Assembly (NCBI GenBank): GCA_024276495.1
Contig: JAJRXC010000098.1
Span: 1 to 64,000 of the forward strand
Source of the DNA: Actinomycetes bacterium
Lineage (GTDB): Bacteria > Actinomycetota > Acidimicrobiia > Acidimicrobiales > Aldehydirespiratoraceae
DNA length: 64,000 bases
Direction: 5' to 3'
The translations under genes and the position numbers were made by a program. Shown one piece after another: positions 15,555 through 24,008 of this stretch; position 1 is the first letter of the stretch; each line of letters begins with the position of its first letter. The notes beneath the pieces are model-generated. The model ran no database searches. It was not told the origin of the DNA and was given only the letters and a program-made list of their open reading frames with translations.

Positions 15555-16787
15555 TCAGGAAACGTCGACCACCAGCTGATCGAGTCCCCGCAGGTTCATC
15601 CGCCCGTTCCAGATCGGGTCGCCGACCAGTCGAGCGTGAGGGAATCGGCGCAGGAACCGGCCGATCGCGACCTGGCCCTCGAGCTTCGCCAACGACGCAC
15701 CGAGGCAGTAGTGGATGCCGCTGCCGAACGAGAGATGTTGGGCGGCATCGGGTCGCCGGATGTCGAGCTCGTTCGCGGTGTCCCCGAACTTCTCCGGGTC
15801 GCGGTTGGCCGCGGCCAGCCATGTCTGGATGAAGGAACGAGCCGGAATCGTGTGGGATCCGATCTCGAGATCCGTGACCGTGATGCGACGGGAGAACTGC
15901 ACCGGGGCGACGTAGCGGAGGAGCTCCTCGACCGCGCCGGCATCGAGGCCCGGATCGGCCCTCAACTCCTCGGCCTGTCCGGGGTGGCGGAGCATCTCGA
16001 GGAGACCGGTGCCGATCAGGTTGACCGTGGTCTCGTGTCCGGCGATGAAGAGCACGGAGACCTGATCACGCAGCTCCTTCTCGCTGAGCCGGTCGCCGTC
16101 GTCTTCGGCGTCGATGAGAGCGGTGAGAAGATCGTCGCCGGGATTCTCCCGCTTCCACTCGATGACGTGGTCGATGTGGTCGGCCATCGACCGGTTGGCC
16201 GCCATCGCCTCGCGAATCTCCTCGGGGGCGAGAATCGGATCGAGGGTCTTGACGATCGCCCCCGACCAGTCCCGGATCTGGTCCTTGTCGCCGTCGGGCA
16301 TCCCGAGCATCTCGGAGATGACGTCGAACGGCAGCGGGAAGGCGAGGCCGCTGACGATGTCGGCCCGTCCGGCCGCGTCGATGGCGTCGAGCGCCGAGTC
16401 GACCAACTCCTCGACCCGTGGGCGGAGGGCTTCGATCACCCGGGGGGTGAACGCCTTGCTCACCAGGTGGCGAAGCCGCGTGTGGTCCGGTGGGTCGAGG
16501 TTCAGGATCGAGGCGTTGTCGAGCTCGCCCATCTCCTCGAGGAGATCCCCGCGGGACAGGTCGCCGAAGTCGGCGTTGCGGTCCTCGACGCTGAGCGCGG
16601 GATCGCGCAACACGCTAAAGACGTCGTCGTAGCGAAACAGCGCCCAACCCCCGATGAGAATCGGATGGACCGGTTCCCGCTCGCGCATCTCGGCGAGATG
16701 GGGCCAAGGGTTCTCCATGAACCCGTCCTGCAACGGATTGAGGAAGAGGGGTTCTTCCGTGGCGGAAGTGGTTTCGGCGTCGGCCAT
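15555..16787 (-). CDS. cytochrome P450
   Basis: An intact 410-aa soluble class I bacterial P450 (heme monooxygenase needing ferredoxin and reductase, none of which are adjacent). The I-helix is LFIAGHETTVNLIG near residue 250, the K-helix ExxR is in EELLRYV, and the heme loop FGSGIHYCLGA places the ligand Cys at about residue 361. Length and motifs are complete, in contrast to the decayed P450 at the window start. The ATG at 16787 lies at the edge of a perfect 30-bp palindrome that fills the gap to the divergent CobW gene. It is cotranscribed with the unknown 340-aa protein downstream. The substrate cannot be inferred. Confidence 0.93.
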   Translation of the reverse strand: MADAETTSATEEPLFLNPLQDGFMENPWPHLAEMREREPVHPILIGGWALFRYDDVFSVLRDPALSVEDRNADFGDLSRGDLLEEMGELDNASILNLDPPDHTRLRHLVSKAFTPRVIEALRPRVEELVDSALDAIDAAGRADIVSGLAFPLPFDVISEMLGMPDGDKDQIRDWSGAIVKTLDPILAPEEIREAMAANRSMADHIDHVIEWKRENPGDDLLTALIDAEDDGDRLSEKELRDQVSVLFIAGHETTVNLIGTGLLEMLRHPGQAEELRADPGLDAGAVEELLRYVAPVQFSRRITVTDLEIGSHTIPARSFIQTWLAAANRDPEKFGDTANELDIRRPDAAQHLSFGSGIHYCLGASLAKLEGQVAIGRFLRRFPHARLVGDPIWNGRMNLRGLDQLVVDVS

Positions 16788-16816
16788 CGACCGACGCTAG
16801 CGCTAGCGTCGGTCGA
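16787..16816. promoter_or_regulatory. perfect 30-bp palindrome between divergent genes
   Basis: The 15-base half TCGACCGACGCTAGC is followed immediately by its exact reverse complement. The palindrome spans the whole gap between the start codon of the P450 gene (complement of 16785-16787) and that of the CobW gene (16818). The core is GCTAGCGCTAGC. It looks like a shared operator, or a strong hairpin in both transcripts. With only 30 bases between starts, both mRNAs must be leaderless or begin inside the opposite gene. Confidence 0.75.
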
Positions 16817-16817
16817 G

Positions 16818-17714
16818 ATGGAAGAAGCGGTCGACGTGGTGGCACCGTGGGACGGACGCCGGGTACCGGTGACGCTCCTCGGTGGGTATCTGGGCGCGGG
16901 CAAGACGACCGTCATCAACGCGGTCCTCGCCCGCACCGATCGACCGATCGCCGTGCTCGTCAACGACGTCGGTGCGGTCAACGTCGACGCGTCCCTGATC
17001 CGCCGGCGCCACGGAGACACCATCGAGCTGACCGACGGATGTGTGTGCTGCAGCCTCTCGGCCGGGCTCGCCGCCGCGTTCGACGCGCTGCGGGCCCGGA
17101 CGGATCCACCCGACCACGTCATACTCGAGCTCAGCGGGGTGGCCGATCCGGCCCGGGTCGCCCCATGGGCGGGCTCCGACGGGTTTCGCCTCGACGGCGT
17201 CGTCGTCCTGGTCGACGCCGAACAGTTCGACGAGCGCCTCGACGACCCTGCGACCAGCCGATCGGTTCGGATCCAACTCGACGCCGCCGACCTGCTCGTC
17301 ATGACGAAGACGGACCTGGTCGACGAGACGACCCGGCGCCACACGATCGACCGACTCGATGCGCTGGCACCCGGCGTGCCGCTTCTTCCCGTCGACGACG
17401 CGGTCGCGACCGCCGCGTTCCTCGACCTCGGCACCCGCCGTCCGGGCGGCGTCGCGGTCACTCCCCAACCCGGGCTGTTCGATGCACACGTGGTCGACAC
17501 CCGACCCGTGCCCGCGCCGATCCTGCGCGCCGAATTCGAGGAGCTCATCGACTCCCTCCCGGCGACCACGCTGCGGGCCAAGGGCATCGCCGTCACCCCC
17601 GACGGCACCCGGCTGCTCGCCCAGGTCGTCGGACGACGCCGGCTCGTCACCGAGCTTCCCGAGGCCGAGCATCAAGATCCCACCGATCTCGTCGTGATCA
17701 CCTCGCGAGCGTGA
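16818..17714 (+). CDS. CobW/COG0523-family GTPase
   Basis: A 298-aa G3E-family metallochaperone GTPase. The P-loop is GGYLGAGKTT near residue 22, the CxCC zinc site appears as DGCVCCSLSAG, the Walker B region as LELSGVADP, and the base-recognition motif as TKTDLVD. The C-terminal CobW_C domain is reduced compared with the usual 320-400-aa members. Family members deliver zinc, cobalt or other metals to target proteins under limitation; the target here is unknown. ATG 16818 is the first start after the palindrome; GTGs a few codons later are alternatives. No Zur-type site was recognised apart from the palindrome itself. Confidence 0.87.
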   Translation: MEEAVDVVAPWDGRRVPVTLLGGYLGAGKTTVINAVLARTDRPIAVLVNDVGAVNVDASLIRRRHGDTIELTDGCVCCSLSAGLAAAFDALRARTDPPDHVILELSGVADPARVAPWAGSDGFRLDGVVVLVDAEQFDERLDDPATSRSVRIQLDAADLLVMTKTDLVDETTRRHTIDRLDALAPGVPLLPVDDAVATAAFLDLGTRRPGGVAVTPQPGLFDAHVVDTRPVPAPILRAEFEELIDSLPATTLRAKGIAVTPDGTRLLAQVVGRRRLVTELPEAEHQDPTDLVVITSRA

Positions 17715-17745
17715 CCCGACGAGTCGACCGCCGTCGGGGCGTCGA

Positions 17746-18771
17746 TCAGCCGGCCATGTCCTCACGCCGACCATCGGCATGGATCGCGAACCGTCGCCGC
17801 TCCGGACCGTGGTCCGGTGCGGGATCGGGCCAGGGCCACCCGCCGAACCCGTCGGCTCGGTAGTCACGAAAGGCCGCATGGATCTCCGGTTCGGTGTTCA
17901 TGACGAACGGGCCGTAGCGGGCCACCGGTTCTCCGATGGGGCGACCCTGCAGGAGGAGAAACTCGACCCCGCCCGTGCCGGCCCGGAGGGGAAGATCGAG
18001 GTCGGCCCGGACATGGACGCCGGTGCCCGCACCGATCGGCTCGTCGGCTGCGATCGAGATCGTCGAACCGGAAAAGACGTAGAGCACTCGTTGTGTCGAG
18101 TCGCCGGGCGCGGCCGGGAGCACCCAGCGCGCCTCGGGTCCGAGCCGGATGTGCCAGATGGCCACGTGGGAATCCGGTTTCGCGGCCCACGAGCTCGGCG
18201 GCGGAGCGGGCGGCACACCGTCGGCGAGTCGTCCCGCGATGACGGTGATCTCGACCCTCTCTCCCGACGGGCCGTCGACGACCACGATCGGCACGTCCTC
18301 GCGCCACAACATCGTGAAGTACGGATCGACCATCTTGTCGGTCGACGGGAGGTTCAACCAGATCTGGAACAGCTCGAATGGGTTCCGCTCGGTCGTACGG
18401 ACGAGTGGGAACATCTCGCTGTGTTGCACCCCCGCGCCCGCGGTCATCCACTGGACATCGCCCCGCCCGAACCGGGCCGTCGCCCCCAGGGAGTCGGCGT
18501 GGTCCATCAGTCCCTCGCGGACATAGCTGATCGTCTCGAAACCCCGGTGGGGATGCTGAGGGAAGCCGGGAACCCGATCGCCGTGATACATGCTCCACCC
18601 GTCGCGCCCCGAGAAGTCCTCGCCGATCGACCTCCCGGCGAGCGACGCGGCGGGGCCGAAGGAACCGTCGCCTTCGGGATAGTCGTCACGGTGGTGGGCC
18701 ACGAACAGGAACGGATCGATCGTCGGCCATTGGGGGCCGAGCGGGAATGTCGCCAGTATCGCGTCGACCAT
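17746..18771 (-). CDS. pirin family protein (bicupin)
   Basis: A 341-aa cupin-superfamily protein. The metal-binding pattern of pirins is present: FPQHPHRGFETISYV (two His), then AGAGVQHSEMFP with the third His and the Glu. GDVQWMTAGAGVQHSE is a hallmark of the family. Bacterial pirins such as E. coli YhhW act as quercetin dioxygenases, but physiological substrates are mostly unknown. Two starts are possible: ATG 18771 (MVDAILATF) and ATG 18789 (MAYSRRM); a GGAGG sits directly against the first, too close for normal use, so the start is uncertain. Divergent from an acyl-CoA synthetase gene 20-40 bases away. Confidence 0.88.
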   Translation of the reverse strand: MVDAILATFPLGPQWPTIDPFLFVAHHRDDYPEGDGSFGPAASLAGRSIGEDFSGRDGWSMYHGDRVPGFPQHPHRGFETISYVREGLMDHADSLGATARFGRGDVQWMTAGAGVQHSEMFPLVRTTERNPFELFQIWLNLPSTDKMVDPYFTMLWREDVPIVVVDGPSGERVEITVIAGRLADGVPPAPPPSSWAAKPDSHVAIWHIRLGPEARWVLPAAPGDSTQRVLYVFSGSTISIAADEPIGAGTGVHVRADLDLPLRAGTGGVEFLLLQGRPIGEPVARYGPFVMNTEPEIHAAFRDYRADGFGGWPWPDPAPDHGPERRRFAIHADGRREDMAG

Positions 18772-18810
18772 CCTCCGAGAGTACGCCATCCGACGTGCTA
18801 CACCTGTCCG

Positions 18811-20463
18811 ATGGAAATGCACCTCGCCACCGTGTGGGAGTCGATCGCCGACGCGATCCCGGACCACATCGCCGTCACTTACGCCGGCACGAGCCGCCGT
18901 TGGGCCGATTACGACGACCGCGCGGCCCGGCTGGCGGCCGCCTACACCGCGGCCGGGCTCGGCCCCGATTCGAAGATCGGGCTGTTCCTGTACAACGGCA
19001 ACGAGTACATGGAGGCCCAGTACGGGGCGTTCAAGATGCGGGGCGTGCCGGTCAACATCAACTACCGCTACACCGGAGGCGAGCTCCGGTACCTGCTCGA
19101 CAACTCCGACGCCGAAGCGCTCGTGTTCCACTCGTCACTGGGTGGTCGCGTCGCGTCGATCGTCGAACAGCTGCCCGATCTGTCGCTGTTGATCGAAGTC
19201 GACGACGGCGAGCCGGGGCAAGTGCCCGGGACGGTCGCCTACGACGACGTCATCGCCGGCCACGATCCGATGAGCCGCATAAGCCGCGACGAATCCGACA
19301 TCTACATGCTCTACACGGGCGGCACGACGGGAATGCCCAAGGGTGTGATGTACGCGATGGGGGGATTGACCGCCGGTTTCGTCAACACGGGCTTCGGTCT
19401 GATCGGGGCGACCCCGACCGAGGACGCCTCCCTCGTCGCCTCGACGGTGGTGGAGACCATGAAGGCCGGCGGCGCTGTCGTGTCGCTTCCGTGCGCCCCC
19501 CTCATGCACGGAACCGGGCTCTGGCTCGGCTGTTACATCGCCCACCTCGCCGGGGGCCACGTCGTCACCTTGACCGGCCGTAGCTTCGATGCCCACGAGG
19601 TGCTGGCGACGATCGAACGGCATCGGGCCACGATGATCACGATCGTGGGCGACACCATCGCGAAACCGCTACTACGGGCCCTCGACGAGGGACGGCCCGG
19701 CGGGGGCGACTACGACACCTCCTCGATCGCGCTGTTCGGATCGTCCGGCGTGATGTGGACCGCGGAGGTGAAGCAGCAGATGATCGACCGCATGGAACAC
19801 GTCATGTTGATCGACGCCATCGCCTCGTCGGAGGGTGGGATGGGCACGCAGATCACGGCGAAGGGTCTCGACGCCACCACCGGCACATTCCAAAAGGCCC
19901 CCGAAACCCGGGTGTTCACCGACGACGGCCGCGAAGTGACCCCCGGCTCCGACGAGATCGGCATGGTCGCGGCCGGCGGCAACGTCCCACTCGGCTACTA
20001 CAAGGACGAGGAGAAGTCCGCCCGCACGTTCCGGGTGATCGACGGGCTGCGCTACTCGTTCCCCGGCGACCTCGCCAAGGTCGCGGCCGACGGCTCGCTC
20101 ATCCTGCTCGGGCGAGGGAGCCAGGTCATCAACTCCGGCGGAGAGAAGATCTTTCCCGAAGAAGTCGAAGAAGCCGTGAAACGGGTCGACGGCGTGTTCG
20201 ACTGTCTCGTCGTCGGCATCGACGACGAGACGTTCGGGCAGGCCGTGACGGCCGTCGTCTCGCGCGACGAGGGCGCCGACGTCGATGCCGACACGATCAT
20301 CGAATCGGTCAAACAGGAGCTGGCCCGCTACAAGGCGCCGAAGACGGTGGTCTTCGTCGAAGAGGTCCCGCGGGCCCCGAACGGCAAGGCCGACTACTCG
20401 GCGGCCCAGAACGCGGTGATGGCGGCGGCCGCCGCGGCCGGATCACCGACCATCCACCAGTGA
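18811..20463 (+). CDS. fatty-acyl-CoA synthetase (FadD-like)
   Basis: A 550-aa ANL-superfamily ligase. The nucleotide motif is YTGGTTGMPKGV near residue 170; it lacks the canonical GYG(M/Q)TE and has a DAIASSEGG segment instead. Then SFPGDLAKV, GRGSQVINSGGEKIFP and the C-terminal lysine in APNGKADY. This pattern resembles the actinobacterial FadD subgroup acting on long-chain or sterol side-chain acids; the exact acid is not readable. The C-terminus is Ala-rich. The last 70 bases overlap the end of the opposing hydrolase gene. It is distinct from the 4CL-like ligase at 12.4-14.0 kb. Confidence 0.9.
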   Translation: MEMHLATVWESIADAIPDHIAVTYAGTSRRWADYDDRAARLAAAYTAAGLGPDSKIGLFLYNGNEYMEAQYGAFKMRGVPVNINYRYTGGELRYLLDNSDAEALVFHSSLGGRVASIVEQLPDLSLLIEVDDGEPGQVPGTVAYDDVIAGHDPMSRISRDESDIYMLYTGGTTGMPKGVMYAMGGLTAGFVNTGFGLIGATPTEDASLVASTVVETMKAGGAVVSLPCAPLMHGTGLWLGCYIAHLAGGHVVTLTGRSFDAHEVLATIERHRATMITIVGDTIAKPLLRALDEGRPGGGDYDTSSIALFGSSGVMWTAEVKQQMIDRMEHVMLIDAIASSEGGMGTQITAKGLDATTGTFQKAPETRVFTDDGREVTPGSDEIGMVAAGGNVPLGYYKDEEKSARTFRVIDGLRYSFPGDLAKVAADGSLILLGRGSQVINSGGEKIFPEEVEEAVKRVDGVFDCLVVGIDDETFGQAVTAVVSRDEGADVDADTIIESVKQELARYKAPKTVVFVEEVPRAPNGKADYSAAQNAVMAAAAAAGSPTIHQ

Positions 20464-21125
20464 CCCTGCTCCTCGAAACGTGCGCTCGACGCACCAACCC
20501 GCTCGATGAAGCGTGAGATGGCGTCCTCGTTTCTGAACGGGTCCTGGACCGCCTCGACGATGAGGGTGGGGGCATCGATCTCGTCGAGGCCGGGACCCCA
20601 CTCGCGGCCGATGTCGACGGCGGAACGGTAGAGCGCGAGGATCGACTCACCCATCGTGGCGTCGATCTCGGCGCTCAGCAGGCTCGCGGTGGGCTCGGTG
20701 ATGCCGAGCCCGACCAGCAACGCGGCGCGGTCGGCGATCGACGCGCCGACGAAGCCCTCCATGAACGCCTCCCCGTCACCGGGGGTCTGCCAGGTGCGGG
20801 CGGTGTCGTGCCACTCGAAATCGTCGTTGAGGTCCCCCATGTCGGTGACCCAGGACCGGGCCAGGCCGGGATGGCGCGCCATCACCCGCATGCCCAGGAG
20901 GGCGCCCCAGTCGTGGGTGACCAGGTCGATCGGTCCGGCGATCGCCGAGAGCTGATCGGCGAGCCATTGGGCGTAACCGTTCATCGTCGGTTCGAAGTCG
21001 GGGGGTCGTGGGCACCCGAATCCCGGGAGCTGAAGACTGACCGAGTCGGTCGGACCGAGCTCGGCGATCAGAGGATCCCAGATGAGGGACGTCTCGGGCA
21101 CACCATGGACGAAGACGGCAGTCAT
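20394..21125 (-). CDS. alpha/beta hydrolase (epoxide hydrolase/dehalogenase-like)
   Basis: A compact 243-aa alpha/beta-hydrolase. FVHGVPETSLIWDPL contains the oxyanion-loop HGxP. The nucleophile elbow reads VTHDWGALLG, so the nucleophile would be aspartate (HDWG) as in epoxide hydrolases and haloalkane dehalogenases rather than serine. The acid is probably the Asp of EAVQDPF and the base the His of EEQGHWWMV. The cap is short, below the usual 290-300 aa. The ATG is at 21125. Its 3' end overlaps the acyl-CoA synthetase gene by 70 bases in convergent orientation. Confidence 0.85.
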   Translation of the reverse strand: MTAVFVHGVPETSLIWDPLIAELGPTDSVSLQLPGFGCPRPPDFEPTMNGYAQWLADQLSAIAGPIDLVTHDWGALLGMRVMARHPGLARSWVTDMGDLNDDFEWHDTARTWQTPGDGEAFMEGFVGASIADRAALLVGLGITEPTASLLSAEIDATMGESILALYRSAVDIGREWGPGLDEIDAPTLIVEAVQDPFRNEDAISRFIERVGASSARFEEQGHWWMVGDPAAAAAAITAFWAAE

Positions 21126-21162
21126 CCGCGGACCGTAGCATCAGAACCCACCGGCCGAGGGG

Positions 21163-21430
21163 CTACCCGTCCGACGCGATCACCGCGCTGAGGAGCCGCA
21201 CATAGGCCGCCTGATAGTAGATCGCGGGCTCCGTCACCTCCCAGGAGGGTTCGGACCCTCCCGGCGCCCAGTCGCGGTAGCTCTTCGCCGGTGGTTGCCC
21301 GGCCGGAGGCACGGCGTCGCCGGAATACGACGCGTTCGGGCCGCCCACGACGAAACCGGGCGGCACGCCGATGTCGGAGCGCTCACCGAACCAGAAGTGA
21401 AAGAGCGTCTGGACCGACCGCTCGGCACCG
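21163..21430 (-). pseudogene. 3' remnant of a GH9 cellulase gene
   Basis: About 85 codons ending at a TAG at 21163 read FHFWFGERSDIGVPPGFVVG, GGPNASY, PPAGQPPAKSYRDW and SWEVTEPAIYYQAAYVRLLS. I recognise this as the extreme C-terminus of glycoside hydrolase family 9 endoglucanases, including the catalytic-acid region (the Glu of EVTEPAIYYQ). Everything upstream (several hundred residues of the alpha6/alpha6 barrel) is absent; the frame continues into sequence that codes for a glycosyltransferase on the other strand. No start codon or ribosome site serves it. This is a truncated relic, not a functional gene. Confidence 0.7.
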
Positions 21431-21843
21431 AGCTCGCGGCGCGCAGCTTTCACTTCGCGGCGCGAAGCTACGAGTCCTGGCTCGCGAACGCACGGGCCTA
21501 TGGCACCAACGACGTCATCTTCTGGCGGGACCTCGGTCGGGAGTGGCTGTTGCCCACGGTCAGAGCCGAGTTCGACGACCGGCACCGACTCACCCGAGCG
21601 TTCACCCGCGTCGGTCTCTCGATGCCGGTCCTGGAGCGGGTCGCGACGCGGCTGGCGCCGAGATGGGCCGGGCTCGTCGACCGGGTCGGCTTGGACGGAA
21701 GCGGCCGGCGGCTTCTGAGCGGGGTCTACAACCTCGCCTACTACCGAGGTGTCGCGGACGAGCTGGGGAGTGTCGACCGGTTTCTCGCCATCACGCCCTC
21801 CGATGAGATGCCCGAGCCGGGCGTCTCGGGGTTCACGACCTGA
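21421..21843 (+). pseudogene. 3' remnant of a GT2-type glycosyltransferase gene
   Basis: From about 21421 to the TGA at 21841-21843 the plus strand encodes SFHFAARSYESWLANARAYG, NDVIFWRDLGREWLLPTVRAEF and GVYNLAYYRGVADELG. This is the C-terminal tail of family 2 glycosyltransferases (the sequence after the catalytic GT-A domain). The GT-A domain with its DxD motif is missing, and the frame upstream is antisense to the GH9 relic. The two relics meet head to head at about 21425, where a small inverted repeat CTCGG-CA-CCGAG (21421-21432) lies. A deletion or rearrangement inside a polysaccharide cluster best explains this. Confidence 0.65.
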
Positions 21844-22657
21844 CCGCCTCCATGTAGAGGGATTCGGGCCGGCGGTGTTCGCTGTCCGGACACGGGTCGA
21901 GCCTGCTCTCGCCGAAACCGCACCGCTCGATGGTCTCGAACCCGGCTGCCCGCAACAACAACCCGAGGGTCGCTTCGTCGTACATCGCGACATGGGTGTA
22001 GCCGTAGAACAACTCGTTGACCGCCAACAGGTCGGACGGCCGGTCGGGCCGTAGCTGCGTGATCACTCCCTCCCCGTCGGCCGAGTACGACCTCAGGTAC
22101 GCGCCCGCGTCGGGCACGACGACGCGCAACACACCGCCGGGCCGCAACAGGCGCCGGTTCGCGCACAGGAAATCGAATCCGGCGGCGATCGGCAGGTGTT
22201 CGAGCAGATGTTCGTGGAAGATGCCGTCGACGGAGTCCGCCGCGAACGGGAGGGGGTGTTCGAGGTTCCATCTCAGGTCCACCGGATGGCCCGCGAGGTC
22301 GATGTTGACCCAGTCGTCTTTTCGAAAGGGTCCGCTTCCGAGATGCAGGAGCAGCGGAGCCCGGCGCGAGAGGCGACGGGCCCGCCGTGACTCGACGGGA
22401 CGGATCGCGCTGGTCCACCGGTGCTGCAGGGCGTAGCGGAGGGCGAACCGGCGATCACGCGGCACCACGACGTGGAGCGCCCGGCGGAGGGCGCCCCGTT
22501 CGGGGATCTGCTCGTCGGACCGGGCCGGGAGTGGGCCCTCGGGGAGCTCGTTTCCCCAGTTCTCGAGCGCGGCGAGATAGTCGGTGACCCGGCGCGTCGC
22601 CTGCTCAGCTTCCACGGGCCGGTACCCGGAGATCGTTCTCGTCACGGTGTCCTCCAT
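21833..22657 (-). CDS. SAM-dependent methyltransferase (COG4627-like)
   Basis: A 274-aa class I methyltransferase. The SAM loop is LLHLGSGPFRKDDWVNID near residue 105, followed by NLEHPLPFAADSVDGIFHEH and LEHL, which is the predicted-methyltransferase type often found in surface-polysaccharide and O-antigen clusters. RLLRPGGVLRVVVPD is motif III. The N-terminal 90 residues are basic and variable. ATG 22657 lies inside the 3' end of the SGNH-hydrolase gene (53-base overlap, same strand), so the pair is coupled. Its 3' end overlaps the glycosyltransferase relic by 11 bases. Probably modifies a glycan; target unknown. Confidence 0.85.
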   Translation of the reverse strand: MEDTVTRTISGYRPVEAEQATRRVTDYLAALENWGNELPEGPLPARSDEQIPERGALRRALHVVVPRDRRFALRYALQHRWTSAIRPVESRRARRLSRRAPLLLHLGSGPFRKDDWVNIDLAGHPVDLRWNLEHPLPFAADSVDGIFHEHLLEHLPIAAGFDFLCANRRLLRPGGVLRVVVPDAGAYLRSYSADGEGVITQLRPDRPSDLLAVNELFYGYTHVAMYDEATLGLLLRAAGFETIERCGFGESRLDPCPDSEHRRPESLYMEAVRS

Positions 22658-23732
22658 CGAGTTCGACGCGAGCGAAGCCATCGAGCTCGGCGATGGCGTC
22701 GGCGACACACTCCGCCACGGCACGGTGACCGGCCCGCGAGAAGTGGGCGTCGGTACGAAAGGTGAGCTGCGCACGCGTCGGCGCCGGCAGCGCCGCGATC
22801 GGGGTCGAGATGTCCGCGACGTGGATCCGACGGTCGGGGTCGGCCAGGGTCTCGAACCGCTGCTGATAGAGGGGTCGAAGCGGCGAGTCCCGGAAGTAGT
22901 GGCCCGTCGGGATCGGCATGATGAGAAGCGGAGTGCCGTCCAGGGCCCGGGCCAGCCGCCCGATGATCGCTTCCATGAGCTGCCATCCACGGGAGTCCGC
23001 GTCGCCGTAGTCGGGGTAGACCTGTTGGCCGGTGGCGCGCTGGATCCGGTGACGGACGTTGTCGGCCGCCCGCCGACCGAGGCGGTCCAGCTTCTCGCTT
23101 CGCAACACGTCGACGACTAGTGACCGGACTCGATGGCGCCGGCCACTCGGCTCGACCCGACCGTAGAGGTCCAGGTGCTCGGCCGACCGTCGAGCCCTCG
23201 GCACCGGGCTGTTCTCGAGCCGGAGCTCTCCGCGGCCGTCGAGGACGAAGAACGGCTTCGCCGTCGCGACCCGATCACCACTGCGGGGATCGATCGTGAC
23301 GTGGACCTCTGCTTTGATTCGTTCGATGTTCTCGATCCAGACCCCCAGCACCACGAGATCGCATTCGATGTCGGAGAGGTACGCCTCGTAGGCGAGGACC
23401 TGTTGATCGGTGCCGGTGCCGGTGACGCCCGCGTTGTAGACCTCGCAGTCGAGAAGTCCGCCGGCGAGCTCCGCGAATCGTTCGTCGTTGTCGACGCCGT
23501 ATCCCGCCGTGTAGGAGTCGCCGAGAAACAGGATCCGGCGGCGGCGTGTCCGAGCGGCGGTGAACTCACGGTTCGATCGGAATCCGAGCGAGTTCGTCTC
23601 GACCAGATAGCCGCCGTCCTCGAACGGGATCCGGGCCCGTTGGTTCGGCACGTAGCGTTGGCCGATGACCTCGTCGTGGCAGAGCACCATCCGGTGGCCA
23701 CGGGCCGGTTTGCCGCCCGGTCCGTCCTGCAT
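22605..23732 (-). CDS. SGNH/GDSL hydrolase
   Basis: About 375 aa. The catalytic block I is RILFLGDSYTAGYGVDN (Ser nucleophile), the oxyanion Asn is probably in VYNAGVTGTGTDQ, and block V is TDAHFSRAGHR with the Asp-His pair. Preceding it, RYVPNQRARIPFEDGGYLV and NSLGFRSNREF form a conserved N-terminal module often seen in hydrolases that add or remove acetyl groups on cell-surface glycans. No signal peptide is visible. ATG 23732 is preferred; TTG 23855 or GTG 23834 would give longer forms. It overlaps the methyltransferase downstream by 53 bases, making an operon. Confidence 0.8.
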   Translation of the reverse strand: MQDGPGGKPARGHRMVLCHDEVIGQRYVPNQRARIPFEDGGYLVETNSLGFRSNREFTAARTRRRRILFLGDSYTAGYGVDNDERFAELAGGLLDCEVYNAGVTGTGTDQQVLAYEAYLSDIECDLVVLGVWIENIERIKAEVHVTIDPRSGDRVATAKPFFVLDGRGELRLENSPVPRARRSAEHLDLYGRVEPSGRRHRVRSLVVDVLRSEKLDRLGRRAADNVRHRIQRATGQQVYPDYGDADSRGWQLMEAIIGRLARALDGTPLLIMPIPTGHYFRDSPLRPLYQQRFETLADPDRRIHVADISTPIAALPAPTRAQLTFRTDAHFSRAGHRAVAECVADAIAELDGFARVELDGGHRDENDLRVPARGS

Positions 23733-23934
23733 GCCCCTCACCCGTCGTCTCGGCAACTCGTCGAACGCTTCAACCCATGTGCCCTGCTCGCTCGTCGTCT
23801 CCGATCGGGAGGCGCTGCCCTCACGGTACCGCACTCTGCGAGGCGGGAACAACACTCTGGGTGGCGATTGGGCCGAAGTGATCGGACCGAAGTGCTCAGA
23901 GCCCCGCTCCGATCCGCCGATCGCGACGCGCGCC

Positions 23935-23940
23935 TAGAAT
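23935..23940 (+). promoter_or_regulatory. possible -10 element for the acyltransferase gene
   Basis: TAGAAT at 23935-23940 matches the actinobacterial -10 consensus and lies 69 bases upstream of the acyltransferase ATG in the divergent gap. No convincing -35 was seen. The rest of the 276-base gap (23733-24008) holds no ORF I can support. Confidence 0.3.
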
Positions 23941-24008
23941 CAGGCGATCGTGGGTGCCGTCACGCCTGTGATCTCGGGACCCTCACCCGACGAGGAGACG
24001 AGCCCACC

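Noticed and set aside
16818..16860. Zur box upstream of the CobW GTPase
   Set aside because: No recognisable Zur-type AT-rich palindrome is present; the GC-rich 30-bp palindrome does not resemble one.
21163..21993. A 276-codon minus-strand ORF as one gene
   Set aside because: Only the last 85 or so codons resemble GH9; the rest is antisense to the glycosyltransferase tail and methyltransferase end and has no protein-like composition.
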